Assembly: GCA_046331245.1 (NCBI GenBank) | Contig: JAXLRH010000014.1 | Coordinates: 29,541-93,540, forward strand | Source: SSF14 sp046331245 | GTDB taxonomy: Bacteria > Actinomycetota > Acidimicrobiia > Acidimicrobiales > Microtrichaceae | DNA: 64,000 nucleotides | Direction of reading: 5' to 3' | Shown: positions 50,238 to 59,030 of the stretch, piece by piece | Numbering within the stretch: position 1 is the first letter of the stretch | Layout of the letters: every line of letters begins with the position of its first letter | Translations under genes and position numbers: made by a program | The notes under the pieces: generated by a model | Databases searched by the model: none | Told to the model about the DNA's origin: nothing | Seen by the model: the letters and a program-made list of their open reading frames with translations, nothing else

Positions 50238-50909
50238 ATGAGCACCAACCGACCAGCCGCCTCCTCGAACCACCACGGCGAGCCCGAGCCGCTCACCGAC
50301 CGGCAACGGGAGATCCTCGACTTCATCGAGCGCACGGTCGGCGACCGCGGCTATCCCCCGTCGGTCCGCGAGATCTGCTCGGCCGTCGGCCTCACCTCGC
50401 CGTCGACGGTGCACACACACCTGTCCAGCCTGCAGAAGATGGGCTACCTCCGTCGCGACGCCACCAAGCCCCGCGCCATCGAGGTCCGCTTCGACCCGGG
50501 GTCGGGCGCCACGGCCGACCGTGCGCCGGTCCGTCACGTGCCGCTCATCGGCGACGTCGCCGCCGGCACCGGCGTGCTGGCGCAGGAGAACGTCGAGGAG
50601 CTCATGCCCCTCCCCGCCCAGTTCACGGGCGAGGGCGAGCTGTTCATGCTACGCGTCCGCGGCGAGTCGATGATCGACGCCGGTGTGTTCGACGGCGACT
50701 TCGTCGTGGTGCGTCGTCAGCCCACCGCCGAGAACGGCGACATGGTGGTCGCCGGCATCCCCGGCGAGGAGGCCACCGTCAAGACGTTCCGCTCGAGCGG
50801 CAACGTCATCACGCTCGTTCCGGCCAACCCGGCGTTCAGCGAGATGGTGTTCCCCGCCGACGAGGTCGCCGTGTTCGGCAAGGTGGTCACCGTCCTCCGG
50901 AAGCTCTAG
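50238..50909 (+). CDS. lexA: LexA repressor
   Basis: A 223-residue SOS repressor with protease. The N-terminal winged helix is residues 15-75 (L-T-D-R-Q-R-E-I-L-D-F-I...S-P-S-T-V-H-T-H-L). The self-cleavage site is Ala109-Gly110 in D-V-A-A-G. Catalytic Ser144 is in G-E-S-M-I-D-A-G and Lys182 in A-T-V-K-T-F. Length is typical. ATG 50238 is 70 bases after the last LexA box. RecA-stimulated cleavage would relieve repression of the boxes upstream and the one at recA. Confidence 0.97.
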   Translation: MSTNRPAASSNHHGEPEPLTDRQREILDFIERTVGDRGYPPSVREICSAVGLTSPSTVHTHLSSLQKMGYLRRDATKPRAIEVRFDPGSGATADRAPVRHVPLIGDVAAGTGVLAQENVEELMPLPAQFTGEGELFMLRVRGESMIDAGVFDGDFVVVRRQPTAENGDMVVAGIPGEEATVKTFRSSGNVITLVPANPAFSEMVFPADEVAVFGKVVTVLRKL

Positions 50910-50925
50910 CCCGGGGAACGACCCG

Positions 50926-52074
50926 TCAGTTCGCGTGCAGGTCGGTGTTCAGGCCGCCCCACTCGGCGGACTGCGGCAGCATCTCGACCGCGCCGGAGCG
51001 TGAGTTCCGCCGGAAGAGCATGTCGCTGCGTCCGCTCAGTCGGGCGGCCTTGCACGTGGTGCCGTCGGGCAACGTGACGATGGTGCCCGCAGTCACGTAG
51101 AGACCGGCCTCGACCACGCAGTTGTCGCCGAGCGAGATGCCGACACCGCCGTTGGCGCCGAGCAGGCAGTTCGCGCCCAGCGACACGACCTCCTTGCCGC
51201 CGCCCGACAGCGTGCCCATGATCGAGGCCCCGCCGCCGATGTCGGAGTTGGCCCCGACGAACACGCCGGCGGAGATGCGGCCCTCCACCATCGCGGGGCC
51301 CTCGGTGCCGGCGTTGAAGTTCACGAATCCCTCGTGCATGACGGTGGTGCCGTCGCCGAGGTACGCACCGAGGCGCACCCTGCTCGGCGTGGCGATGCGC
51401 ACGCCGGAGGGGATCACGTAGTCGGCCATCTGCGGGAACTTGTCGAGACTCAGCACCGTGATCGTCGTGCCGCGGGCCCGGAGCGACGCCCGGACCGCCT
51501 CGAACCCGTCGGGGTCGAACGGCCCGAGATCGGTCCACACCACGTTGTTCAACAGCCCGAACATGCCGTCGAGGTTGCAGCCGTGCGGACGCACCGAGCG
51601 CGTCGACAGGAGGTGGAGCCGCAGGTACACGTCGTGGGTGTCGACCGGGGCTGCGGCCAGGTCGGAGATGACGGTGAACACCGGGACACGACGCCGGGGC
51701 CCCACCGGATCCGGCGCGTCGAGCACGGCGAGGAGATCGGCGACGAGGGCCGCATTCGGATGGTCGCCTCCCTCGGCCAGCACCGGAGCGACGAGGGCCG
51801 CCGCGTGCTCGAGGACCTCGCGGTCGAGCACCGTCGTGCCGGCGACCGGCTCGCGCTCGAGCAGCTCGCCCACGAGTGCGGCGAAGCCGGCGTTGACGTC
51901 GCGGTTGACGAACGGGAAGTAGGTGTCGAGCACCTTCGACCCGTCGCCGACCGTCGACACGGTGGCGATGCCCAACGCGAACGCTGCGGGCGGAGCCGCC
52001 GGGGCTGCGTCGAGCCGCCCCGAGACGTGGGCGCGGAAGTCGTCGGCGGACGCGAAGCTACGAGGGAGTACCAC
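50926..52074 (-). CDS. dapD: 2,3,4,5-tetrahydropyridine-2,6-dicarboxylate N-succinyltransferase
   Basis: A 382-residue trimeric acyltransferase making N-succinyl-L-2-amino-6-oxopimelate in lysine and peptidoglycan synthesis. The C-terminal half is a left-handed beta-helix of hexapeptide repeats (G-G-A-S-I-M-G-T-L, G-A-N-G-G-V-G-I-S-L-G-D-N). Family hallmarks V-R-P-H-G-C-N-L-D and R-L-G-A-Y-L-G-D-G-T-T-V-M are present. GTG 52074. It is last in the minus-strand DAP cluster and convergent with lexA (16 bases between). Confidence 0.93.
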   Translation of the reverse strand: MVLPRSFASADDFRAHVSGRLDAAPAAPPAAFALGIATVSTVGDGSKVLDTYFPFVNRDVNAGFAALVGELLEREPVAGTTVLDREVLEHAAALVAPVLAEGGDHPNAALVADLLAVLDAPDPVGPRRRVPVFTVISDLAAAPVDTHDVYLRLHLLSTRSVRPHGCNLDGMFGLLNNVVWTDLGPFDPDGFEAVRASLRARGTTITVLSLDKFPQMADYVIPSGVRIATPSRVRLGAYLGDGTTVMHEGFVNFNAGTEGPAMVEGRISAGVFVGANSDIGGGASIMGTLSGGGKEVVSLGANCLLGANGGVGISLGDNCVVEAGLYVTAGTIVTLPDGTTCKAARLSGRSDMLFRRNSRSGAVEMLPQSAEWGGLNTDLHAN

Positions 52075-52083
52075 GCCGGGGCG

Positions 52084-52959
52084 TCAGCCGAAGGGCGGCG
52101 GGGGCGGCGGCTGGTTCTCGCCACCCCACGAGGGCGGGGGCGGCGGAGGCGTCGACGCCGGGGGCGCTGCGGGAGGCGGCTCCTGGGTCCAGGGCGACGG
52201 GGCCGGCGCAGGTGCCGGGGCCGGCGGCGTGTAGGGCGCCGGAGGCGGAGCCTGGTCGTAGCCGGGTGCCGGCGCGGGCGGGGCCGGGGCAGGCGGCGGA
52301 GCCATCCCCGGAGGGGCCATGCCCGGGGGCGGCGGCTGGAAGCCGGCGCCGGGTGCGGGCGGGGGCACCTGGCCGGGATAGGGAGCGGGCGGGGCACCGA
52401 AGCCACCGCCGGCGGCGAGGCGCTTCTTGGCCCGGCCGCGGCGCACCATCGTGACGATGAGCAGGACGAGGCCGATGAGGAACAGCACGAAGCCGAGGCC
52501 GATGCCGCCCACGAACTTGGTGACGAGCGACTTCGCCGAGAGGTTGAGGATGGCGACGTCGGTGCCCGACGGGCCCTCGGCGGTGAGGGTGTAGGTGCCG
52601 GCGTCCTTGGCAGTGAACGCACCGAGGAACTCGACGGAGTCACCGCCCGACGTGTTGGTGCTGCTGCTGAACGAGCTGCTCGAGTCGATGTTGACGTCGT
52701 TGCCGTCGGAGTCCGTGAGCGTCACGTCGATCGACTTGGCGTTCGAGCCGAACCCCACGATGACACCGGCGGCGTCCGCCTCGAACGTGTACTCCTGCTT
52801 GGCCGGGACGTGCACGCGATCGGCCTTGTCGGCCGCGTCCTTCAGCTCGCTGATGGCGAGCACGCAGCCGCCGCCGCAGCTGGCGAAGCTGAGCAGCATC
52901 AGCACCAGGCCGATCCAGATGCCGGCGGCCCCTGGCTTCACCTTCGGTTTGTCACTCAT
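52084..52959 (-). CDS. Membrane protein with proline-rich C-terminal tail
   Basis: A 291-residue protein. After a short basic N terminus come one transmembrane segment (about 14-36), an external beta-rich domain (about 50-150) with a Ser-rich S-S-S-S-S-F-S-S-S-T patch, a second span (about 155-178) and a Pro/Ala-rich cytoplasmic tail ending P-P-P-P-P-P-F-G. The external domain suggests a small immunoglobulin-like or lipocalin-like fold, but no family is recognised. ATG 52959 follows GGAGG. It sits between dapE and dapD, 9 bases before dapD's start, so it is in the DAP operon although its role there is unknown. Confidence 0.75.
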   Translation of the reverse strand: MSDKPKVKPGAAGIWIGLVLMLLSFASCGGGCVLAISELKDAADKADRVHVPAKQEYTFEADAAGVIVGFGSNAKSIDVTLTDSDGNDVNIDSSSSFSSSTNTSGGDSVEFLGAFTAKDAGTYTLTAEGPSGTDVAILNLSAKSLVTKFVGGIGLGFVLFLIGLVLLIVTMVRRGRAKKRLAAGGGFGAPPAPYPGQVPPPAPGAGFQPPPPGMAPPGMAPPPAPAPPAPAPGYDQAPPPAPYTPPAPAPAPAPSPWTQEPPPAAPPASTPPPPPPSWGGENQPPPPPPFG

Positions 52960-53011
52960 CAGGAGTCCTCCGTGATCCACTGAACGCGCACAACCTAACC
53001 GCGCACCGCGA

Positions 53012-54103
53012 TCAGACGGCGGATCGAATCAGGTCGTCGAGGGCCGTCCATGTGCGTTCGATGGAGTCGCGCTCGACGTGCTCGCCCGCCGTGTGCGCGA
53101 TCGTCGGGTCGCCCGGCCCGAAGTTCGCGGCGGAGACGCCCCGCTCGGCGAAACGTGCGACATCGGTCCAGCCCAGCTTGGCGGTGACGTCGAGATGATG
53201 GCGTTCGACCAGGGCGGCGACCAGGGGGTGCTCGACGGACGGGGCCGCACCGGCGGCGACGTCGACCAGCTCGACCGTGTCGCCGTCCGCGAGGAAGGGC
53301 GCAACGAACTCCCGCACGTGCGCCTCGGCCTCGGCCGGGGTTCGGTCCGGCGCGAACCGGTGGGCGATCGTGACGGCCACCTCGTCGGGGACGACGTTGC
53401 CCGACACACCGCCCTCGATCGAGACGGCGAGCAACGCCTCGTGGAAGTGGCATCCTGCCAGCTCGGGGCGACGTGGCTCGTACGCGGCGAGCGCCTGCAG
53501 CAGCGGCGCGGTGCGGTGCACCGCGTTGTCGCCCATCCAGGCACGGGCGGTGTGCGCCCGCCGGCCCCGCATCGTCACCCGCACCCGGAGCGTTCCCTGG
53601 CAACCCGCCTCGACCATGCCGTCGGTGGGCTCCCCGAGCAGTGCGGCGTCGCCCTCGAGCAGGTCGGGGCGCGTGGCGAACAGCTCCGCCAGCCCGTTGT
53701 GCACCGACGCCACCTCCTCACGCGCGTAGAAGACGTACGTGACGTCGACCGCCGGGTCGGTGTGGCGACGGGCGGACGCAAGCATCACGGCCAGCCCGCC
53801 CTTCATGTCGGCGGACCCGACGCCCCACAGCGTGTCGCCGTCGACCCGCGACGGGAAGTTGTCGTTGGCCGGCACCGTGTCGGTGTGCCCGGCCAGCACG
53901 AGGCGCATCGGGCGCCCGAGTCGTGTCCGGGCCACGACGTTGTCCCCGAGCCGTGTCACCTCGAGATGGTCGAGCGCGGCGAGCTCCTGCTCGAGCCAGT
54001 CGACGAGCGGACCCTCGGCGAAGCTCTCCGAGGCGGTGTCGACGAGGAAGCGGGTGAGCTCGAACAGGTCGCCGTCGGCGCCATCGGGCGCGCCGGCCGT
54101 CAC
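53012..54103 (-). CDS. dapE: Succinyl-diaminopimelate desuccinylase
   Basis: A 363-residue M20-family zinc metallopeptidase. Metal sites are visible in A-G-H-T-D-T-V-P near residue 70, D-M-K-G-G near 100, E-E-V-A-S near 135, and the C-terminal H in I-A-H-T-A-G-E-H near 345. It releases LL-diaminopimelate from its succinyl derivative. Start GTG 54103 overlaps the dapC stop (GTGA). In-frame codons upstream of it are inside dapC. Confidence 0.93.
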   Translation of the reverse strand: MTAGAPDGADGDLFELTRFLVDTASESFAEGPLVDWLEQELAALDHLEVTRLGDNVVARTRLGRPMRLVLAGHTDTVPANDNFPSRVDGDTLWGVGSADMKGGLAVMLASARRHTDPAVDVTYVFYAREEVASVHNGLAELFATRPDLLEGDAALLGEPTDGMVEAGCQGTLRVRVTMRGRRAHTARAWMGDNAVHRTAPLLQALAAYEPRRPELAGCHFHEALLAVSIEGGVSGNVVPDEVAVTIAHRFAPDRTPAEAEAHVREFVAPFLADGDTVELVDVAAGAAPSVEHPLVAALVERHHLDVTAKLGWTDVARFAERGVSAANFGPGDPTIAHTAGEHVERDSIERTWTALDDLIRSAV

Positions 54104-55236
54104 AGCGCGTCCAGCCGCTCGTCCACCAGGTCGAGTGCGTCGTCCGGCTGGACCGCCGCCAGCCGCACGTACCCGGAGGCCGCCTCGCCGTAGAACTCGC
54201 CGGGGCTCACAACGATGCCGAGGTCGGCGGCGAGCCGGTGTGCCAACGCCCACGCGTCGCCGCCGGGGGCCGCGACCCACAGGTAGAACGCGCCGTCGGG
54301 CATCTCGGCCTCGATGCCGAGGCGACCCAGCTGGCCGATCATGCGCTCAAGGCGCGCGCGGTAGCGGGCGGCCTGCACCTCGACGTGCTCGTCGTCGGCC
54401 CACGCCGCCACGGCCGCAGCCTGAACCGGGCCGGGGATCATCAGGCCCTGGTGCTTGCGGACCTCCGACAGGTACTCGACCAGCTCCGGGTCACCGGCGT
54501 AGAACCCCGCTCGGACACCGGCCAGGTTCGAGCGCTTCGACAGGGAGTGGACGGCCACCAGGCCCTCGTTCGCGTTGCCGGCGCCCGTGCCGTCGCTCGA
54601 CCGGAGGATGGTGCGCCGCGGGCCCTCCCAGGTGAACTCGACGTAGCACTCGTCGCTGAACACGGGAACGGCGTGACGACGACCCCAGGCCGCAGCCGCC
54701 TCGAGATCGTCGAGACCGCCGGCCGGGTTGCCGGGCGTGTTGACCCACAGGCACAGGGCCCGTGCCGCGTCGTGCGGATCGATCGCCGAGAGGTCGATGC
54801 GCCACTCGTCGTCGACCGGGACCGGTACGGCGCGACAGCCGGCGAGGGTCGCGCCCATCGCGTACGACGGGTACGAGATCGCGGGATAGAGCACCGTGTC
54901 GAGGTCGGGCCGGCGCAGCTTCAGCAGGTGCGGGAGGCCGGCGACGAACTCCTTCGTGCCGACGCAGCCGGCGATCGCCGCCACGTCGACGTCGACGCCG
55001 AGCCGCCGCGACATCCAGCCGGCCGCGGCCTGGCGGAACGCGGACGAGCCGATGGAGAACGGGTAGCCCCGCTCGGTGTCGGACCCGCCGAGCGCGGCCA
55101 CGACCTCGGGCGGCGGCGCGTCGCAGGGGGTGCCCACCGACAGGTCGACGGCTCCGCCGGGATGGCGACGCGCCACGTCGACGACCTCGGCGAGACGGTC
55201 GTACGGGTACGGCGGCGGGACGAACGGTTCGGTCAC
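54100..55236 (-). CDS. dapC: Succinyldiaminopimelate aminotransferase
   Basis: A 378-residue fold-type I PLP aminotransferase. N-T-P-G-N-P-A-G-G is near 170, S-D-E-C-Y-V near 195 and the PLP lysine in S-L-S-K-R-S-N-L-A-G near 235. C-terminal R-L-A-A-V-Q ends the substrate region. In actinobacteria this enzyme catalyses the transamination step between DapD and DapE; the neighbours support that role. The start ATG 55236 lies 18 bases after the hflX stop. Confidence 0.92.
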   Translation of the reverse strand: MTEPFVPPPYPYDRLAEVVDVARRHPGGAVDLSVGTPCDAPPPEVVAALGGSDTERGYPFSIGSSAFRQAAAGWMSRRLGVDVDVAAIAGCVGTKEFVAGLPHLLKLRRPDLDTVLYPAISYPSYAMGATLAGCRAVPVPVDDEWRIDLSAIDPHDAARALCLWVNTPGNPAGGLDDLEAAAAWGRRHAVPVFSDECYVEFTWEGPRRTILRSSDGTGAGNANEGLVAVHSLSKRSNLAGVRAGFYAGDPELVEYLSEVRKHQGLMIPGPVQAAAVAAWADDEHVEVQAARYRARLERMIGQLGRLGIEAEMPDGAFYLWVAAPGGDAWALAHRLAADLGIVVSPGEFYGEAASGYVRLAAVQPDDALDLVDERLDAL

Positions 55237-55254
55237 GGAGACGGATCCTCTCGC

Positions 55255-56688
55255 TCAGTTCAGCCCGGCGGCGGGCACCTGGTACGCCTCGAAGCGGCCG
55301 GCCTCGGACGCCTCGAGACGGGCCCGCATGCGGAGCGTCGACTCCCCCGGCGTCTCCGACAGCACCTCACCGCTGCGGTGCACCGCGGCGATGAGGTCGC
55401 CCCGGTCGTACGGGATCTCGAGGTCGACGGGGGCGACGAGCGCCCGGAGGCGATCACCGATGGTGGCGAGGAGGTGGTCGATGCCCTCACCCGTCGCCGC
55501 CGAGATGGCGACCGCGCCCTCGAACCGCTCCGCCAGACGTGCCGACTCGGGCGAGCGGTCGGCCTTGTTGAACACCAGCAGCTCGGGGATGCCCACGGCG
55601 TCGATCTCCTGCAGCACGTCGTGCACCGCCTCGATCTCCGCCTGGGGATCGACCGCGGAGCCGTCGACCACGTGCACGAGCAGGTCGGCGTCGTTGACCA
55701 CCTCGAGCGTCGACTTGAAGGCCTCCACCAGCTGGTGCGGCAGCTTGCGCACGAAGCCGACCGTGTCGGTCATCAGCACCGATTCGCCGCCGGGGAGCTG
55801 GAGCCGACGCGTCGTGGGATCGAGCGTCGCGAACAGGCGATCCTCGACCAGCACGCCGGAATCGGTGAGCCGGTTGAGCAACGTCGACTTGCCCGCGTTC
55901 GTGTAGCCGACGATGACCACGTTGCGCAGCGGCGAGCGACGACGCGCCTTGCGCTGCGTGTCGCGCACGTGGGTGATGCCGCGCAGCTGCTCCTCGAGCT
56001 TGTGGATGCGACGCACGAGACGACGGCGGTCGACCTCGAGCTGCGTCTCGCCGGGGCCCCTCGTGCCGATGCCGCCACCCTGCTGGGACAGCGAGCGACC
56101 CTTGCCCCGGAGGCGGGGCAGCCGGTACCGAAGCTGGGCGAGCTCGACCTGGGCCTTGCCCTCCAGACTCGACGCGTTCTGGGCGAAGATGTCGAGGATC
56201 ACCGCGGTGCGGTCGATCGCCGTGCGTCCGAGGATCTTCTCGAGGTTGAACTGCTGCGCCGGCGTGAGCTCGTCGTCGAACACGACCGTGTCGCAGTCGA
56301 ACGCGATCGCCATCTCCTTGATCTCCTCGGCCTTGCCGGAGCCGATGAAGGTGGAGGCGTCGGGAGCCTGGCGTCGTTGCACGATGCGGCCGACCTCGTC
56401 GGCCCCGGCCGTGTCGATGAGACGGGCCAACTCGTCGAGGTGCTCCTCGACCAGCTCGTCGTCGTGCGGCGGGAACGACACGCCCACCAGCACGATTCGC
56501 TCACGGAAGGAGCGGTCGATGAACGCCCCGGAGGTCGCGCCGTAGTCGCCGAACGCTCCGCGGTGCGACTCCTCCTCGGCCCCGTCGCCGTCCGCGTCGA
56601 ACACGCCGTCCGCGTCGGCGGCGGCCATCAGGTCGTCGAGCCAGTCGTCGTCGACGGGCCCACCGGAATCGTGCCCGCTACCAACCAC
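55255..56688 (-). CDS. hflX: GTPase HflX
   Basis: A 477-residue ribosome-associated GTPase that splits or rescues stalled 70S ribosomes. An acidic N-terminal extension (about 1-45) is followed by the HflX domain (F-P-P-H-D-D-E-L-V-E-E-H-L, about 60), then the coiled segment R-G-P-G-E-T-Q-L-E-V-D-R-R (about 215), and the G domain with G-Y-T-N-A-G-K-S-T near 265, D-T-V-G-F near 315 and N-K-A-D near 375. GTG 56688 overlaps dapF by 11 bases. It is downstream of miaA-dapF, a common pairing. Confidence 0.94.
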   Translation of the reverse strand: MVGSGHDSGGPVDDDWLDDLMAAADADGVFDADGDGAEEESHRGAFGDYGATSGAFIDRSFRERIVLVGVSFPPHDDELVEEHLDELARLIDTAGADEVGRIVQRRQAPDASTFIGSGKAEEIKEMAIAFDCDTVVFDDELTPAQQFNLEKILGRTAIDRTAVILDIFAQNASSLEGKAQVELAQLRYRLPRLRGKGRSLSQQGGGIGTRGPGETQLEVDRRRLVRRIHKLEEQLRGITHVRDTQRKARRRSPLRNVVIVGYTNAGKSTLLNRLTDSGVLVEDRLFATLDPTTRRLQLPGGESVLMTDTVGFVRKLPHQLVEAFKSTLEVVNDADLLVHVVDGSAVDPQAEIEAVHDVLQEIDAVGIPELLVFNKADRSPESARLAERFEGAVAISAATGEGIDHLLATIGDRLRALVAPVDLEIPYDRGDLIAAVHRSGEVLSETPGESTLRMRARLEASEAGRFEAYQVPAAGLN

Positions 56689-57508
56689 CCGGCACCTCGA
56701 CCGTCGCGATGTGGCATGCCTCGCCGGTGAGCGCCATCGGCGACCCGACCTCGACGGTGGCGCTGCCGCCGGGCATGAGGACCTCGACCGTGGGACCGAC
56801 GAGCCCCCACCCGTGGGCCAGCGACGCGGACACCGTGGCGCCCGACCCGCACGCCTCCGTGACGCCGGCGCCCCGCTCCCAGTGCACGAGGCGCACCGTG
56901 TCCGGGCCGGCCACCTGGAGGAAGTGGACGTTGACGCCGCCGGGCACGTCGGCCTCGAGCCGGGGCCCGGCCTCGGCGGGATCGATCGCGTCGAGCGACT
57001 CCACCTGGAGCACGAGGTGGGGGTTGCCGATGGCGCCGGTGCCACGACGGAGCGCCGGAAATGCCGCCGCTTCCGGGCCGAGGGCCGGGCCATCGGTGAC
57101 GTCGCCCATCTCGACGCGGAGCAGATCGACGGCAGGATCGTCGGTGGCCGTGGCGACGAGCGTGCGCCGCCCGGACCCGGCGTCGATCACGATCCGCCCG
57201 TCGCGACGCCCACCGCTGCGCAGCGCGGCCTGGCCCAGGCAGCGGATGCCGTTGCCGGAGATCTCCGCCTCCGAGCCGTCGGCGTTGAACAGCACCATGC
57301 GGAGATCGGCGCCGTCGGCGTTGGCCGGCAGGCCGAAGATGAGGCCGTCGGCGCCCACTCCACGATGGCGGTCACACAGGCGCTTCGCAGCGACGGCCCC
57401 GCTCGCCGCCACGACGCGCTCGTCGAGCCCGGGGTTGTCGACCGCGAGCGCGATGAGAAAGTCGTTGCCGAGGCCATGCGCCTTGGTGAGTCGGAGGGAG
57501 GACGTCAT
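56678..57508 (-). CDS. dapF: Diaminopimelate epimerase
   Basis: A 276-residue cofactor-independent epimerase converting LL- to meso-diaminopimelate. The two catalytic cysteines are in S-G-N-G-I-R-C-L-G (Cys about 85) and E-A-C-G-S-G-A-T (Cys about 230). The start M-T-S-S-L-R-L-T-K-A-H-G-L-G-N-D is the family hallmark. ATG 57508 overlaps the miaA stop (ATGA). The stop overlaps hflX. Confidence 0.95.
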   Translation of the reverse strand: MTSSLRLTKAHGLGNDFLIALAVDNPGLDERVVAASGAVAAKRLCDRHRGVGADGLIFGLPANADGADLRMVLFNADGSEAEISGNGIRCLGQAALRSGGRRDGRIVIDAGSGRRTLVATATDDPAVDLLRVEMGDVTDGPALGPEAAAFPALRRGTGAIGNPHLVLQVESLDAIDPAEAGPRLEADVPGGVNVHFLQVAGPDTVRLVHWERGAGVTEACGSGATVSASLAHGWGLVGPTVEVLMPGGSATVEVGSPMALTGEACHIATVEVPGGW

Positions 57509-58476
57509 GTCTCCTCCAACGTACTGGCGATGCGAGCGGCCAACGACCGGGTTTCCGCCGGATCCGCGCCCTCGACGTCGTACCAGCGGATGCGGGGATC
57601 GCGACGGAACCAACGGTCCTGCCGCACGGCGAACTGGCGGGTCCGCACCACCGTCTCCTCCACCGCCGCCTCCAGCGAGCAGGCGCCGCCGAGGTGCGCG
57701 ATGAGCTCGCGGTAGCCGAGTGCCTGCGCCGCCGTTCGGGACAGCGGCAACGGCTCGGCCAGGAGCGATTCGACCTCCTCCAGCCATCCCTGCCGCATCA
57801 TCGCCTCCACCCGCTCGGCGATCCGGCCCGCCAACGCCTCACGACGGGGACGCAGCCCCACCATGAGGTGCTCGCTCGGCGGATACTCCTCGAGGCCCGG
57901 CCCGAACGACGAGAACGGCCGGCCGGACCCCAGCGTCACCTCCAGCGCGCGGAGGATCCGGCGGGGGTTGGACGGCTCCGTACGCGACGCGGCGAGGGGA
58001 TCGAGCTCGGCGAGCCGCGCGTGCAGTGCGGCCAGCCCGTTCGGCGCGTCGGCCTCGGCCGGGTCGGCCTCGGCCAGGTCGGCTTCCAGCTGCGCGCGCA
58101 GGTCGGGGAACTGCGGCGGGATCTGGAGTCGATCGACCACGGCTCGGTGGTACAGGCCGGTGCCACCGACGAGGATCGCACGGCGCCCGCTGGCGGCCAG
58201 GTCGTCGAGTGTCCGGATGGCCTCACCCTGGAACCACGACGCCGAACCCTCCTCCGACGGCTCCAGGAGGTCGAGCAGATGGTGCGGGACACGCTCGCGC
58301 TCCTCGGCCGACGGCGTGGCCGTGCCGATGTCCATGCGCCGGTAGACCTGCATGGAGTCGACCGAGACGAGCTCGGCGTCCCCGAGCAGCTCGGCAAGTG
58401 CCATCGCCAACGCCGACTTCCCCGATGCGGTTGGGCCGACGACCACCACCGACCGAGGGCTGCGTCCTGCGCTCAT
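57505..58476 (-). CDS. miaA: tRNA dimethylallyltransferase
   Basis: A 323-residue enzyme that prenylates A37 of tRNAs reading UNN codons; MiaB then methylthiolates the product. P-loop G-P-T-A-S-G-K-S-A is at 13-21, D-S-M-Q-V-Y-R at 40-46 and V-G-G-T-G-L-Y near 103. Length is normal. ATG 58476 overlaps the upstream APH-like stop (ATGA). miaB is one gene away. Confidence 0.95.
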   Translation of the reverse strand: MSAGRSPRSVVVVGPTASGKSALAMALAELLGDAELVSVDSMQVYRRMDIGTATPSAEERERVPHHLLDLLEPSEEGSASWFQGEAIRTLDDLAASGRRAILVGGTGLYHRAVVDRLQIPPQFPDLRAQLEADLAEADPAEADAPNGLAALHARLAELDPLAASRTEPSNPRRILRALEVTLGSGRPFSSFGPGLEEYPPSEHLMVGLRPRREALAGRIAERVEAMMRQGWLEEVESLLAEPLPLSRTAAQALGYRELIAHLGGACSLEAAVEETVVRTRQFAVRQDRWFRRDPRIRWYDVEGADPAETRSLAARIASTLEET

Positions 58477-59030
58477 CGGAGGAGCTGACCGACCGTGACC
58501 CAGAACTCGATGCGCAGCGGGTCGGGGCGGTCGAGGCCGTAGGCGTCGAACAACGCCGGCACCGCAGCCGGGCCCACCGCACCGGCGAGGTCACGAGCAA
58601 GGAACGCGAGGTCGACGTACGGATCGCCGACCAGCGCCACGGCGGGCACCGCCCAGCCGGTGACCTCACCGCCGTCGAGCAGCAGGTCGCCGAGGCGGAG
58701 CGAACCGTGCACCGTGACCGCGGCGATCTCGCCGCGCCCCTCGACGAGGTCCGCGAGATCGGACGCGATCGTCAGCAGGCGCTCCGATGACTGCGAGCGG
58801 TAGGGCTCGTCGAAGGAGGACGCGTCGACGGCGCCATCCGCCACGCGGGCGCGCGCCGTTGCGAGCGTGGCGCTCGCCGTGACCGGCTCGGCGTCACCGG
58901 CCGGTGCCGAGCCGTGGACCCGCTGCAGGAACCGCGCCAGCGCGGCCACCAGGTCGTCGGGCCGCATGAGGGCGGTCGGCGAGTCCGCAGGCGTGCCCGG
59001 ACCGGGGGTCGCGAGGACGCCGAGGCTCAA
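58473..59030 (-). CDS. APH-fold protein lacking kinase catalytic residues
   Basis: A 185-residue protein if it starts at TTG 59030 (overlapping the miaB stop as TTGA), or 164 residues from ATG 58967. The C-terminal part resembles the C-lobe of aminoglycoside phosphotransferase-like kinases: V-H-G-S-L-R-L-G-D-L-L replaces H-G-D-x-H-x-x-N, and W-A-V-P-A-V-A-L-V-G-D-P replaces the D-W...G-D-P metal site. The catalytic Asp and Asn and the DxD-type Asp are lost, and the N-lobe is missing. It may be a structural or degenerate paralogue. It is translationally linked to miaA (ATGA overlap). Confidence 0.75.
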   Translation of the reverse strand: MSLGVLATPGPGTPADSPTALMRPDDLVAALARFLQRVHGSAPAGDAEPVTASATLATARARVADGAVDASSFDEPYRSQSSERLLTIASDLADLVEGRGEIAAVTVHGSLRLGDLLLDGGEVTGWAVPAVALVGDPYVDLAFLARDLAGAVGPAAVPALFDAYGLDRPDPLRIEFWVTVGQLLR

